Shown: positions 26,782 to 35,709 of the stretch, piece after piece | Position numbering within the stretch: the stretch's first letter is position 1 | Layout of the letters: every line of letters starts with the position of its first letter | DNA from: Bacillota bacterium | Lineage (GTDB): Bacteria; Bacillota; Clostridia; Acetivibrionales; DTU013 | NCBI GenBank assembly: GCA_023426125.1 | Contig: JAFABI010000029.1 | Span: 16,095-80,094, forward strand | DNA: 64,000 nucleotides | Direction: 5' to 3' | Translations under genes and position numbers: made by a program | Notes under the pieces: generated by a model | Database searches by the model: none | Seen by the model: only the letters and a program-made list of their open reading frames with translations | What the model was told of the DNA's origin: nothing

Positions 26782-27411
26782 ATGTACGTTAAGCTTTTTA
26801 TGACGGCAAACCCCTATACTGTTGCACCGGATACCACCGTCGCCGACGCCATGGTGATCTTGCGGGAAAAGAATATCCGGCGCATGCCGGTTGTCAAAAA
26901 CGGCAAGCTGGTGGGTATGATCTCCGAAAAGAAGCTGCTTGAAGTTTCTCCTTCACCGGCGACATCCCTCAGTGTTTTTGAAATCAACTACCTGCTGTCA
27001 AAAACGAAAATCGAATCGGTAATGATTAAAAATGTCGTAACCATAACCTCCAACAGCCTGCTGGAGGAAGCTGCAACAAAGATGAGGGACAATCAGGTAG
27101 GCAGCCTGCCTGTTGTAGATGAAGGCAAACTGGTCGGCATCATCACCGAGTCCAACGTATTCGACGCATTTATCGAGATGCTGGGCGCGAGGGATCATGG
27201 CAGCAGAATCGCAATCGAAATCACGGACAACATCCCCGGAGTTATTGCCAGGATTGCCGGCATAATTGCAGGCTTTGACGTAAATATTTCGCATCTGGTG
27301 ATTTCACAGAATGAGATCATGGCAAGAGTGAATACCCTGAACATTGAAAATATACTTAAAGCTCTTGTAGAAAATGGGTTCAGGGTTATATCGGTGATGA
27401 AAAACCAGTGA
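26782..27411 (+). CDS. CBS-CBS-ACT regulatory protein (AcuB-like)
   Basis: 209 residues. Two CBS domains (about 1-58 and 72-130; DAMVILREKNIRRMPVVKNGKLVGMIS and EAATKMRDNQVGSLPVVDEGKLVGIIT in parts) are followed by an ACT domain (about 137-209, IEITDNIPGVIARIAGIIAG). CBS pairs bind adenine nucleotides and ACT domains bind amino acids, so it may sense both. It follows livF by 18 bases after a GGGAGGATG site, probably in the liv operon, and precedes the broken acyl-CoA synthetase gene. Confidence 0.85.
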   Translation: MYVKLFMTANPYTVAPDTTVADAMVILREKNIRRMPVVKNGKLVGMISEKKLLEVSPSPATSLSVFEINYLLSKTKIESVMIKNVVTITSNSLLEEAATKMRDNQVGSLPVVDEGKLVGIITESNVFDAFIEMLGARDHGSRIAIEITDNIPGVIARIAGIIAGFDVNISHLVISQNEIMARVNTLNIENILKALVENGFRVISVMKNQ

Positions 27412-27497
27412 TTGCTCCGATGAACCTGAAGTAAATGAAAGAAGGCCGGTAAAGAATATATACTTTCTCTGGCTGATAAGACACCATGGAGGTTTCT

Positions 27498-28528
27498 ATG
27501 CATTATCCCGGGGCTTCAATCCAACTGATCAATGACGTTTTCAAAAAAGCCGTCGACGATGACAGGGAAGTCCTGTACGAGCATGAGATTTATCGGATTC
27601 TTGACATTATCGGGCTGGATGTTCCGAAGTTTGAATTCGTTGCAGAGATAAACCATGTCGATGAGAAGCTGCTGGAAAAATTCGGACAGGATCTTATTGT
27701 AAAGGTGGTATCTCCTGATATCGCTCACAAACAGAAGCTGGGTGGCGTAAAGAAAATTAAAAAGGTTGAGCCTCTCTTCGTTCAGTTTGTACTGAATAAA
27801 ATGAAGGAGGAGGTCCTTTCCCATTTTTCGGAGAAAGAAAAGCCGGATATCCGGGGTTTTTTGATCACCGAATTTGTTCCGCACAGCCAGGGCATCGGAT
27901 ATGAGGTCCTTATCGGCTTCAGGGAGGATCCAGCCTTCGGGCCGGTACTGACTTTCAGCAAAGGCGGAGATGACGCCGAGTTTTTTGCAAAATACTATGA
28001 CCCTGCCAACCTCTTCCTGCTTCCCCTCGATCGTGAGGCAGCCGTTAAAATGGTCAATACCATGAACATCCGGCATAAATTCCAGCAGATAGAAAAATTG
28101 GACTATCTGGAGCTCTATGCAGGCGCCGTGACCCGGATAAGCAATTTTGCCTATAATTACTCGTTTATTGCTGCTGAAAAACCGGGATTTATTGTAAAGG
28201 CCATGGACATCAACCCTCTTGCCATAACCGAAGACAACAGAATGGTAGCGACAATGTGGATTGCGTCTTTGTGGCCATCGTGCCGCATTCCGTCAACCTC
28301 AAGACAACACCCGAAACCTGCCGTGATGCCGACAGCCTCGCAAACCTTATTGTTGAGCTGGGAAGGCAGTATGACAAGCCAATGGCTGTTTCCGTAAATG
28401 CAGGAAGGTATTATCAGGAGTTTGTTTCCATCATGGAGGGCAACGGCCTGCCGGTTTATAATGACATCCGGTCCGCAATCAAGTCATTGGATGCTTTTGT
28501 GAGCTTTCATACGCATGGCCGGGCCTAA
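27498..28528 (+). pseudogene. ADP-forming acyl-CoA synthetase, broken by internal deletion and frame change
   Basis: The N-terminal part from ATG 27498 (GGAGG 5 bases upstream) is a complete-looking ATP-grasp domain (PDIAHKQKLGGVKKIKK, GPVLTFSKGGDDAEFFA, VKAMDINPLAI). Right after it, near 28248, the frame shifts and the text becomes the far C-terminal end of the CoA-ligase domain (VDCVFVAIVPHSVNLKTTPE, then VSVNAGRYYQEFVSIMEGNG, ending in RSAIKSLDAF). The CoA-binding domain and the active-site histidine region normally lying between are missing. The intact enzyme, several hundred residues longer, makes ATP from acyl-CoA. Either a real deletion or an assembly fault would look like this. Confidence 0.75.
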
Positions 28529-29160
28529 AGCAGATATTTAAAGCCCCCGGCGATGAAGCTGATTCCAAAGCCGCACAAGCACAGACCCAAAGCTATAATA
28601 ACAACCTTATAGATTTTCAGGTTTATAAAGCGTCGCGTTTTGCTGATCAAATAGGAAATAAAGCTGTACCAGGTCAGGTCTGCCAGCGTATGCCCCAAAT
28701 AGAAAATTACGACACCGGCGATACCGAAGGCCTTATATGCGCTTAATATGAGGCCAAGGCCTATCACGGCCCACCAGAAGATAAAGTATGGATTTGCGGC
28801 GCTTATTATGGCGCCGGCTGCGATCATGCTGCTTTTTACGTGCTCCGGCCTGCTTTCCGTGTTTATCGTTAATCGATTCAGCAGGGCATCCCTGATCATG
28901 CCTATCCCCATGAGATTCAGCACCAGACCGCCTGCAAATCCTATGATCATCTGAGCCGTATCCGTGGCAAGCACCCTGCCGGCTCCTGCAAAGATCAGGA
29001 CCACGATGACAAGCTCCAGCAGCGAGTGGCCTATGACAATGAGCGGGCCTGACTTTGCGCCGGCTTTGATGCTCCTGTCTATGGTGTAAGTCAGCAGTGA
29101 ACCGGGCATCATAGCGCCGGAATAACCTATAAGCAGTGACTGTAAAAAAATACTTACCAT
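28525..29160 (-). CDS. LysE-family amino-acid exporter/translocator
   Basis: 211 residues from ATG 29160 (GAGGTC upstream; a longer reading to 29223 runs through the promoter). Six or so hydrophobic spans; the family region MMPGSLLTYTIDRSIKAGAKSG and SAANPYFIFWWAVIG match LysE/RhtB translocators, which export amino acids or related small molecules. Its 3' end meets the broken synthetase gene tail to tail with a 4-base overlap. It has its own divergent promoter shared with the HD-GYP gene region. Confidence 0.85.
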   Translation of the reverse strand: MVSIFLQSLLIGYSGAMMPGSLLTYTIDRSIKAGAKSGPLIVIGHSLLELVIVVLIFAGAGRVLATDTAQMIIGFAGGLVLNLMGIGMIRDALLNRLTINTESRPEHVKSSMIAAGAIISAANPYFIFWWAVIGLGLILSAYKAFGIAGVVIFYLGHTLADLTWYSFISYLISKTRRFINLKIYKVVIIALGLCLCGFGISFIAGGFKYLL

Positions 29161-29194
29161 GTCGACCTCGTTATTTTTTCTATGGTTGTGATTT

Positions 29195-29223
29195 ATTATA
29201 CAACAACGGGCGATTACCGGCAA
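29195..29223 (-). promoter_or_regulatory. promoter of the LysE-family gene
   Basis: On the minus strand: TTGCCG (29223-29218), 17-base spacer, TATAAT (29200-29195). The 13 bases around its -10 (GTTGTATAATAAA) recur on the plus strand at 29304-29316, the promoter of the opposite gene. Confidence 0.6.
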
Positions 29224-29286
29224 CGATTGTAAAAAGAAGAAGAGCCTCCGGAAAATAAATTACCAAAAATATTCAATAGAGGGCTT

Positions 29287-29313
29287 TTGCTTGGAAAACA
29301 ATCGTTGTATAAT
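29287..29313 (+). promoter_or_regulatory. putative promoter of the HD-GYP gene
   Basis: TTGCTT (29287-29292), 15-base spacer, TATAAT (29308-29313). The spacer is short, so the -35 is uncertain; the -10 block matches that of the divergent gene exactly. Confidence 0.4.
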
Positions 29314-29378
29314 AAATTGACAACATTTTTAGAAAAAAGTCGTTAATTGTCATATTGCAGTTTGTGGGGGAGAAGCGC

Positions 29379-30860
29379 TTGGATACAAGGAAGATGCCTG
29401 TTTTAGGACCGGTAAGAAAAATGATCATGATGATGGTGATAGCTATATTTTCTATTTCCCTTAGCCTTGCATTCATGCTTCACCAGTCAAGGCAGGGACA
29501 AAGCGTTTCCATAGGCTGGGTCATCCTGTTCGTTTTGATTGCCGTCGCAGCATTATACGTTTTATCGAAATATATCATCCTCCCGCTGAATGAGCTTTAC
29601 AAAGGCATTTCGGAGAATGGCCTGAACAAGCTGAAATTGGAGTCCTCCATCCCGACGAAGCAGGAACTGGTTCCCGTAGTTTCAGAGATAAAGGGAATGT
29701 TTCAAAAGATCGAAGATCTAATTTCCTTGATGGAGAACATGAACAAGAACTCGTCCTTCACCGAAATACTGGAATATATTAAAAGTACCTTTGCAGCGTT
29801 CATCCCCTTTGTATATATTGGAATAGCCCTGATCACCCCTGACAAAAAACAGCTGGTTGCTTCCTACGGGGCGTCTGACGGCACTATTAAAGGGCTGCCG
29901 CAGAATCTGGTGGGAAAGCCGTATGATGTTGAAGAAACAAGCCTTTCAGTTCTGATATCCTCCGGGAAATCCAGGATAATCAATGATCTTGAGAAATACA
30001 CCGAAGGTAAACCCTTGTCCGATTATAACGGCATTATTCTTGAAGCAGGCATCAGAGCATCCATTGCAGTGCCGCTGAAAGTGTCCGATGAACCGGTTGG
30101 GGTAATTTTCTTTTCCAGCAACAAAAAGGACGTGTATAACGACGAGCACATAAGGCTGCTGGAAACATTGGCCAACAGCATCGCCATAAGCCTGGATAAA
30201 AATATTTTTGTTAACGAGCTGCTCTATAGCAGCATTCTGGCGCTTGCAAAATTGGCCGAAGCGCGGGATGAAGATACGGGAGACCATCTTGACAGAATGA
30301 AATCCTATGCAAAAGCAATCGCCGGCTTCCTGCTTGAGAGAAGGATCTATGAGGATCAAATAACGCAGGAGTATGTGGACAATATAGAGAGGTTCAGTCC
30401 CATGCACGATATAGGCAAGGTGGGAATCCGCGACGGTATTTTGCTTAAGCCGGGAAAATTGAAACATGAAGAATTTGAGGAAATGAAGAAGCATACCACC
30501 AACGGTGCGGAAGTCTTGAAAGCGGCGGAGTCAAATATTGCGAAAAGAGGCCGAAGCCTGTTCAGAATGGGAATTGAAATCGCGGAATGCCATCATGAGA
30601 AATGGGATGGTTCCGGATATCCCCGGGGCATCAAAGGGACGGATATTCCGTTGAGTGCCCGAATCGTAGCGGTGGCGGATGTTTTTGATGCATTAACCAG
30701 CAAGAGGCCCTATAAGGAACCGTTTTCCTTTGAAGAATCGTTTAAAACCGTAGAAGAAGGAAGCGGAAGTCACTTTGACCCGGAGATTGTCAAGGCCTTT
30801 TCGGCCAATAAGGACGAGATTGCCCGTATTTATGAGGGTTTCAGGTTAAACAGGCAATAG
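29379..30860 (+). CDS. membrane HD-GYP protein with GAF domain, likely c-di-GMP phosphodiesterase
   Basis: 493 residues from TTG 29379 (GGGGGAG 7 bases upstream). Two membrane spans lie near the N-terminus (about 13-32 and 42-68), then a GAF-like sensor region (about 120-275) and an HD-GYP domain: RDEDTGDHLDRM, the HD pair in SPMHDIGKVGIRDGILLKPG, later HHEKWDGSGYPRG (the GYP loop reads SGYP) and VAVADVFDALTSKRPYK. HD-GYP enzymes hydrolyse cyclic di-GMP; metal ligands appear intact. The signal sensed by the GAF region is not predictable. Confidence 0.88.
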   Translation: MDTRKMPVLGPVRKMIMMMVIAIFSISLSLAFMLHQSRQGQSVSIGWVILFVLIAVAALYVLSKYIILPLNELYKGISENGLNKLKLESSIPTKQELVPVVSEIKGMFQKIEDLISLMENMNKNSSFTEILEYIKSTFAAFIPFVYIGIALITPDKKQLVASYGASDGTIKGLPQNLVGKPYDVEETSLSVLISSGKSRIINDLEKYTEGKPLSDYNGIILEAGIRASIAVPLKVSDEPVGVIFFSSNKKDVYNDEHIRLLETLANSIAISLDKNIFVNELLYSSILALAKLAEARDEDTGDHLDRMKSYAKAIAGFLLERRIYEDQITQEYVDNIERFSPMHDIGKVGIRDGILLKPGKLKHEEFEEMKKHTTNGAEVLKAAESNIAKRGRSLFRMGIEIAECHHEKWDGSGYPRGIKGTDIPLSARIVAVADVFDALTSKRPYKEPFSFEESFKTVEEGSGSHFDPEIVKAFSANKDEIARIYEGFRLNRQ

Positions 30861-31056
30861 CCGGCAGACTTTGGATTTCTTTCAACATTTTAACCAAATT
30901 TTCATTTGTATGTGACAGAATGTGAGTATAATGGGTTGTATACCCCGTATTTTATAGGATTGACTTGACTATCCTAATACTGCGGCGAAAATGTAGCGGC
31001 AAATACGGTAAAAGTAAATTACGATGGAAAAAACTCTAAAAACGAGGTGCAGGTAC

Positions 31057-32322
31057 ATGAGAAAGCTGAAATATTCCTATGAATCAAGCTCTGGTGAAAA
31101 TACAACTTCCCGTAGAAATCTCCGTAAATACGATCCATTGCGGCAGGAGCCGGTCGCAGGCTTTGCCTGTTGCTCGCCTATGCAGCCTACATTTCCCGGA
31201 CTACGGAAAGTTATCCTTCCCGTAGTCCTAAGTACATGGTTCCTGGTCATAGCATTCTTGCTGTCAGGCTGCGGAGGGGACAAGGTGAATAACGGGGACA
31301 ATCCGGGAAATGGCGGCATTCAGCCCTCAACCTCCGGGACTTCTTCAACGGAGGAGGCCGGCACTCCTCAAGCAACGCCGGACCCTACGCCAAGCCCGGC
31401 GCCGGAAATTGACCTGTCCGTCGTCAAACCCAATGAAGCGGGGAAAATAATGGTAGTGATGTTCCATAACTTTGTTGAAGCCTACAAATCCGGCGACAAG
31501 GAGTATACCACCACCTTTGGGGAATTTGAAAAGCTTCTGGGCACGCTTTACGATTCAGGGTATAGGCTGATCAGCTTCAGCGATTATCTGAACAACGATA
31601 TCAATGTGCCGGCAGGATGTATCCCGATGGTGTTTACCTTTGACGACGGCACTGCCGGCCAGTTCAATCTGGTGGCGGAAAACGGGAAATTGGGGCCGAA
31701 TCCTCAGTCTGCCGTTGGCATCATGGAGAAATTTAACAGGGAGCATCCGGATTTCGGGCTCAAAGGAACGTTTTTCGTAAATCTGGGCAATAGCACCTTC
31801 CCGGGTGAGGGAACCGTGCAGGAAAGGCTTAAATATCTCATTGACAAAGGCTTTGAAATAGGGAACCATACCTATACCCATATAAACCTGAAAAAAACCA
31901 CAGATGCGGATAAGGTCCAGGAGGAAATCGGCGGGAACCAAAAAAAGATGTATGAGTTAATTCCCGGATATAAGTTTACGGCGTTCTCTTTGCCGTATGG
32001 CCTGCCCTCGAAGGATCTGCAGCAATATGTTGTGAAAGGCGCCTTTGAAGGCGTGGAATATGAGAACCCCGCAATCGTGGAAGTAGGATGGGATCCTGCG
32101 CTGTCACCAGTGAATCCCAAATACAACCCTTTGTCGATCCATCGTGTAAGAGCTTCAGGCATTGAGCCGGTTGATGCCGACCTTGCCTGGTGGCTGGAGA
32201 AGCAAAAAAGGGAATCCCAGTATATCAGCGACGGAAATCCGGAGACGGTTACCGTTCCAAAGGACAAGGAAGCTTCGCTTGACACCTCGAAATTGAACGG
32301 CAGGAAATTGGTTGTATATTAA
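31057..32322 (+). CDS. polysaccharide deacetylase (CE4) lipoprotein
   Basis: 421 residues from ATG 31057 (GAGGTG upstream). An unusually long charged N-region of about 55 residues precedes a hydrophobic span ending in LSGCGG, a lipoprotein signal, then a Ser/Thr/Pro-rich linker and a NodB-type domain. Motif 1 is FTFDDG, motif 2 is GNHTYTHIN (metal histidines), and motif 3 region FSLPYG. CE4 enzymes deacetylate peptidoglycan or other N-acetyl glycans outside the cell. The long N-region may mean the true start is later (no better site was found). Confidence 0.85.
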   Translation: MRKLKYSYESSSGENTTSRRNLRKYDPLRQEPVAGFACCSPMQPTFPGLRKVILPVVLSTWFLVIAFLLSGCGGDKVNNGDNPGNGGIQPSTSGTSSTEEAGTPQATPDPTPSPAPEIDLSVVKPNEAGKIMVVMFHNFVEAYKSGDKEYTTTFGEFEKLLGTLYDSGYRLISFSDYLNNDINVPAGCIPMVFTFDDGTAGQFNLVAENGKLGPNPQSAVGIMEKFNREHPDFGLKGTFFVNLGNSTFPGEGTVQERLKYLIDKGFEIGNHTYTHINLKKTTDADKVQEEIGGNQKKMYELIPGYKFTAFSLPYGLPSKDLQQYVVKGAFEGVEYENPAIVEVGWDPALSPVNPKYNPLSIHRVRASGIEPVDADLAWWLEKQKRESQYISDGNPETVTVPKDKEASLDTSKLNGRKLVVY

Positions 32323-32534
32323 TTTACTTTTTGTAAAATTTATGCTATAGTATTAGTATAGTTGGATTTTGCCATGGAGAAAATCCGGCTGCGCATAAAG
32401 TTTGCAATAAAAACCATATTATTATATAATTGTAAAAGAGTTCAGTAATGAAAATTGCATTGTTTTTATGATGTGATTTTTATTATATAAGAGATTGCAG
32501 GTGAAATGATTATTCCTCCGAAGGAGTGTTGGAT
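32323..32534. other. intergenic, AT-rich, no gene seen
   Basis: Contains a weak hairpin GGATTTT/AAAATCC near 32365 and AT-rich text with several possible -10 elements upstream of the 32535 gene. Nothing else stands out. Confidence 0.4.
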
Positions 32535-32846
32535 ATGGCAAAAGGTGTAGCGAAAAAAGTGCAGACCGATATCGATGTAAAGAGAAAAGCTGTCAAGCTT
32601 GTCATTGCGCATCTCAAAAAGAAGATCACGGGAGAATTCATTGGCTCGGACCATATAAACGACTGGATTTCGGATATGGAGAAGCTTTTGGAAAAGCCTG
32701 AATTTGTCATGATCGAATACCATGAAATGAGGCGCAACCTGAATGATGTGATTGAACGCACCGTGGATGAGGAAATGCGGTTCAAATTAAGAGATTCGTG
32801 GTACAGCCTGGGGAAAGCGCTGGATAAGAAAGTGAAGCAGAAATAG
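32535..32846 (+). CDS. hypothetical helical protein, 103 aa
   Basis: AAGGAG lies 8 bases before ATG 32535. The product is all-helical and highly charged, Lys-rich at both ends (MAKGVAKKVQTDIDVKRK and GKALDKKVKQK). No signal, no membrane span, no motif recognised. It is a single-gene unit closed by a clear terminator. Confidence 0.7.
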   Translation: MAKGVAKKVQTDIDVKRKAVKLVIAHLKKKITGEFIGSDHINDWISDMEKLLEKPEFVMIEYHEMRRNLNDVIERTVDEEMRFKLRDSWYSLGKALDKKVKQK

Positions 32847-32857
32847 CGATGAAAATC

Positions 32858-32881
32858 AAAACCCGGAGCTTCCGGGTTTTT
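32858..32881 (+). terminator. Rho-independent terminator
   Basis: AAAACCCGGA (32858-32867), loop GCT, TCCGGGTTTT (32871-32880), T-run. Confidence 0.85.
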
Positions 32882-32963
32882 GCATTTAATTACAATATTT
32901 ACAAATCCCAGGAAATGGTATATTATTTTTCTATACTATTTTTGCTTCAGGGGTGACGTAGTT

Positions 32964-33131
32964 ATGTTTTTCAGGCGCGGTACGGTTGAAAATCCTTATG
33001 ACAGGCTGGCGGACAAGATAAGGAAGGAGCTTCTGGAGACACTGCAAAAAAAGGGCGTGGTCATTTCCAGGATCAAAGTCGACATGGACATGGATAAAAT
33101 GAATGTCAGCATGAATTTGAAAGAACGATAG
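32964..33131 (+). CDS. hypothetical small protein, 55 aa
   Basis: AGGGGTGA lies about 8 bases before ATG 32964. The charged 55-residue product (MFFRRGTVENPYDRLADKI at the start) is predicted soluble, with a C-terminal strand-like half rich in Met and Asp (RIKVDMDMDKMNVSMN). Flanked by two terminators, so it is transcribed alone. Family not recognised. Confidence 0.65.
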   Translation: MFFRRGTVENPYDRLADKIRKELLETLQKKGVVISRIKVDMDMDKMNVSMNLKER

Positions 33132-33146
33132 GCGCATTTATGCAAA

Positions 33147-33179
33147 AAACTGCTCTGAACAGGGCAGTTTTTGTTTTTG
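33147..33179 (+). terminator. Rho-independent terminator
   Basis: AAAACTGCTCTG (33147-33158) pairs with CAGGGCAGTTTT (33161-33172), then TTTGTTTTT-like tail. Confidence 0.85.
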
Positions 33180-33284
33180 ACTCGAAGTTTCACTTTTTAT
33201 GTGAAGCGGCGGGGAATTTATGCAGTAACCTCCGGTTTTTAAGGGAAAATGCATTCCCCTTTTGTCCGTGCGGGCGGCACAATC

Positions 33285-34079
33285 TCAAACGGCGAGGTTC
33301 AACAAGCGCAAAGCATTCTTGCTTAAGATTAAATCAAATTCTTCCCCGGTCAGGCTCAGAGACTTGATATTGGCAACCTCCCGGGATTGGTCTGTCCAGG
33401 GGGAGTCGGTGCCGAAGAGGACTTTTTCGGCACCATGGCCTTTAATCAAGGCTCCCATGGATTCCGCGCCCATGTCGTTAAATGCGAAGGAAGAATCCAG
33501 ATAGACCTCCCTGCCCAGCAAATATTTTTCAACATCCTCCCAGTACCGGTATCCTCCCATGTGGGCGGCAATTATCTTTGCACCCGGGAAGGCGTCAAGT
33601 ACTTTGGAGAGCCTGGAAGGAGTGCAGTGGCAGGGCGGTGAAAAACCCAGATCTACACCGGCATGAAAGAGTATCACCAGCCCGGCTTCGCATAAAGCGT
33701 CATAAATCGGAAAAAGCTTTTGATCATCCACGTAAAAGTCCTGGTATTCGGGGTGAAACTTTACACCCTTGATTCCTGAAGCGGCCAGCCATTGGATTTC
33801 TTTCTTCCAATCGGGGAAATCCGGGTGTATGGAGCCGAAGCTGAGGATGTTCCCGTCCTGGATTTCCACTGCCCACCGGTTTACATTCACCGTTTGCTCC
33901 GGCTTTGTAGCTATATGCTGAAGGACGCAGAGATCAATGCCTGCCGAATCCATCGATCTTTTAAGATCCTTTGCGGTTCCATCGGTATATGCCGGGATTG
34001 CCGCCTTTTCCGTCAGTGCGGCAATTGCCCTTGCTGCAAGGCCATCGGGGAAAGCATGGGTATGTATATCGATAATCAT
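33285..34079 (-). CDS. amidohydrolase-2 family metal-dependent hydrolase
   Basis: 264 residues. The metal-binding H-x-H lies at the very start (IIDIHTHAFPDG), followed by GVKFHPEYQ, ILFHAG, AHMGG and FGTDSPW, the ordered ligand blocks of the amidohydrolase-2 TIM barrel (decarboxylase/hydrolase subgroup). CAGGAGG lies about 10 bases before the ATG. The substrate is unknown. A decayed transporter fragment lies directly upstream. Confidence 0.85.
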   Translation of the reverse strand: MIIDIHTHAFPDGLAARAIAALTEKAAIPAYTDGTAKDLKRSMDSAGIDLCVLQHIATKPEQTVNVNRWAVEIQDGNILSFGSIHPDFPDWKKEIQWLAASGIKGVKFHPEYQDFYVDDQKLFPIYDALCEAGLVILFHAGVDLGFSPPCHCTPSRLSKVLDAFPGAKIIAAHMGGYRYWEDVEKYLLGREVYLDSSFAFNDMGAESMGALIKGHGAEKVLFGTDSPWTDQSREVANIKSLSLTGEEFDLILSKNALRLLNLAV

Positions 34080-34270
34080 AATCTAATGCACCTCCTGAAT
34101 CTGCAATGATTGCTTTTAGTCCCGCGTGATCCTGCCAGGATACGGTTCGTGGGACAACGAGAATAAAATAGGTTAAAAAGGCAGATCAGGACCTTGAAGT
34201 TGATGTAGCTTAACTTCGGCTGGATGGCCAGACAGCTGGCAGCCACCAGAAGAAGCGAAGCTGAAAGCAC
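34076..34270 (-). pseudogene. possible remnant of an SLC13/ArsB-type permease N-terminus
   Basis: The minus-strand frame gives SASLLLVAASCLAIQPKLSY then INFKVLICLFNL, which looks like the first spans of an anion permease, then turns to non-hydrophobic text (YSRCPTNRILAG) and ends. No ATG or ribosome site is present. The rest of such a gene is missing. It is a weak call based on style of sequence only; it fills the 220-base gap between the amidohydrolase and argH. Confidence 0.3.
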
Positions 34271-34303
34271 GATGTCTTCAGCATAGCTGCGGTCCTGCCC
34301 GAT

Positions 34304-35695
34304 TTATGGGCCGGTGTTGTTTAACCTGTCCAAAAATGCTCTGCCGCTTGCGATGGAAGCCATGACGCTTTCCTTCGCCGGTCCTCCCGGCAATTTGCGC
34401 CCGGAGACACATTTTTCAAGGCTGATTTCGCTGTAGACGTCGGCTTCGATCTTATCCGAGAAGCTTTTAAACTCCTCCATGGTCAGCATTTCAATGGCTT
34501 TATTGTTCGTGATGCAGTAAAGCACCATCTTTCCTATGATTTCATGGGCATTCCGGAAAGGGATACCCTTTTTGACAAGATAATCGGCTACATCCGTAGC
34601 GTTTGTAAAACCGCCCTGGGCAGCCCGGTACATGTTTTCCTTCCTGATTTTCATGGTGGCTGTCATCTTTGTAAATACCGGAAGGCACATTTTCACCGTA
34701 TCAACGGCGTCAAAAATGGCTTCCTTGTCTTCCTGCATGTCCTTGTTATACGCCAGGGGCAGTGCTTTCATCACCGTCAGCAGGGACATGAGGCTTCCGT
34801 AAACCCTTCCTGTTTTGCCGCGGACAAGCTCGGCCACATCGGGATTCTTTTTCTGCGGCATAATGCTGCTGCCTGTACTGTAGGCATCATCCATCTCAAT
34901 GAAGGAAAATTCCCCTGAAGACCACAAGACCAGTTCTTCACAAAGCCTGCTGAGATGCATCATGGTGATGGAGAGGCAGGAGGCCAGCTCAATGACAAAA
35001 TCCCTGTCGCTTACGCCATCCAGACTGTTTTCCGTAATTGCGTCAAAGCCAAGCTTATCGGCCACCATATGTCTGTCCAGCGGATACGTTGTACCTGCCA
35101 GCGCACCGGAGCCTAGGGGCATTACATTTGTTCTCTTGTAACAGTCCTGCAGCCTTTCCACATCCCGCCTGAACATCTGGAAATACGCCATCATGTGATG
35201 TGCCAGCGTTATGGGCTGCGCGCGCTGCAAATGGGTGTAGCCCGGGAGAATGGTGTCCGGGTTTGCCTCGGCAATATCGGCCAGTATGCTGAGAAGCTCG
35301 GACAGCATCCCTTTTATTTCCGATATTTCATCTTTCAGGTACATCCTTATGTCAAGCGCTACCTGGTCGTTCCTGCTTCTTCCGGTGTGCAGCCTTTTTC
35401 CGGTATCACCGATGCGGGATATAAGTATTTTTTCAACATTCATATGAATGTCTTCGGCGTCGGTTTCAAATTCGACAAGACCTTTTTCGATATCTGTCAA
35501 TATCTCCTTCAGAGTTTTACAGATCAGCGCTGAGTCCTCTTCCGGGATGATCCCGCATTTGCCCAGCATTTCCGCGTGGGCGGTACTGCCCTTGATATCC
35601 TGCCTGTACATTCTGCTGTCAAAGCGGATGGACGAATTGAAATCGTCCACCGCCCTGTCTGTATTTTTTGAAAACCGCCCACCCCAGAGCTTCAT
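34304..35695 (-). CDS. argH: argininosuccinate lyase
   Basis: 463 residues from the second of two ATGs (35695), because GAGG lies 9 bases before it and only 3 before the first. ArgH splits argininosuccinate into arginine and fumarate, the last step of arginine synthesis. The signature GSSIMPQKKNPDVAELVRGK is complete, with HTGRSRNDQVALD and LPGYTHLQRAQPITLAHH. It lies 14 bases downstream of argG in one operon. Confidence 0.96.
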   Translation of the reverse strand: MKLWGGRFSKNTDRAVDDFNSSIRFDSRMYRQDIKGSTAHAEMLGKCGIIPEEDSALICKTLKEILTDIEKGLVEFETDAEDIHMNVEKILISRIGDTGKRLHTGRSRNDQVALDIRMYLKDEISEIKGMLSELLSILADIAEANPDTILPGYTHLQRAQPITLAHHMMAYFQMFRRDVERLQDCYKRTNVMPLGSGALAGTTYPLDRHMVADKLGFDAITENSLDGVSDRDFVIELASCLSITMMHLSRLCEELVLWSSGEFSFIEMDDAYSTGSSIMPQKKNPDVAELVRGKTGRVYGSLMSLLTVMKALPLAYNKDMQEDKEAIFDAVDTVKMCLPVFTKMTATMKIRKENMYRAAQGGFTNATDVADYLVKKGIPFRNAHEIIGKMVLYCITNNKAIEMLTMEEFKSFSDKIEADVYSEISLEKCVSGRKLPGGPAKESVMASIASGRAFLDRLNNTGP

Positions 35696-35709
35696 ATGCA
35701 TATACCTCG

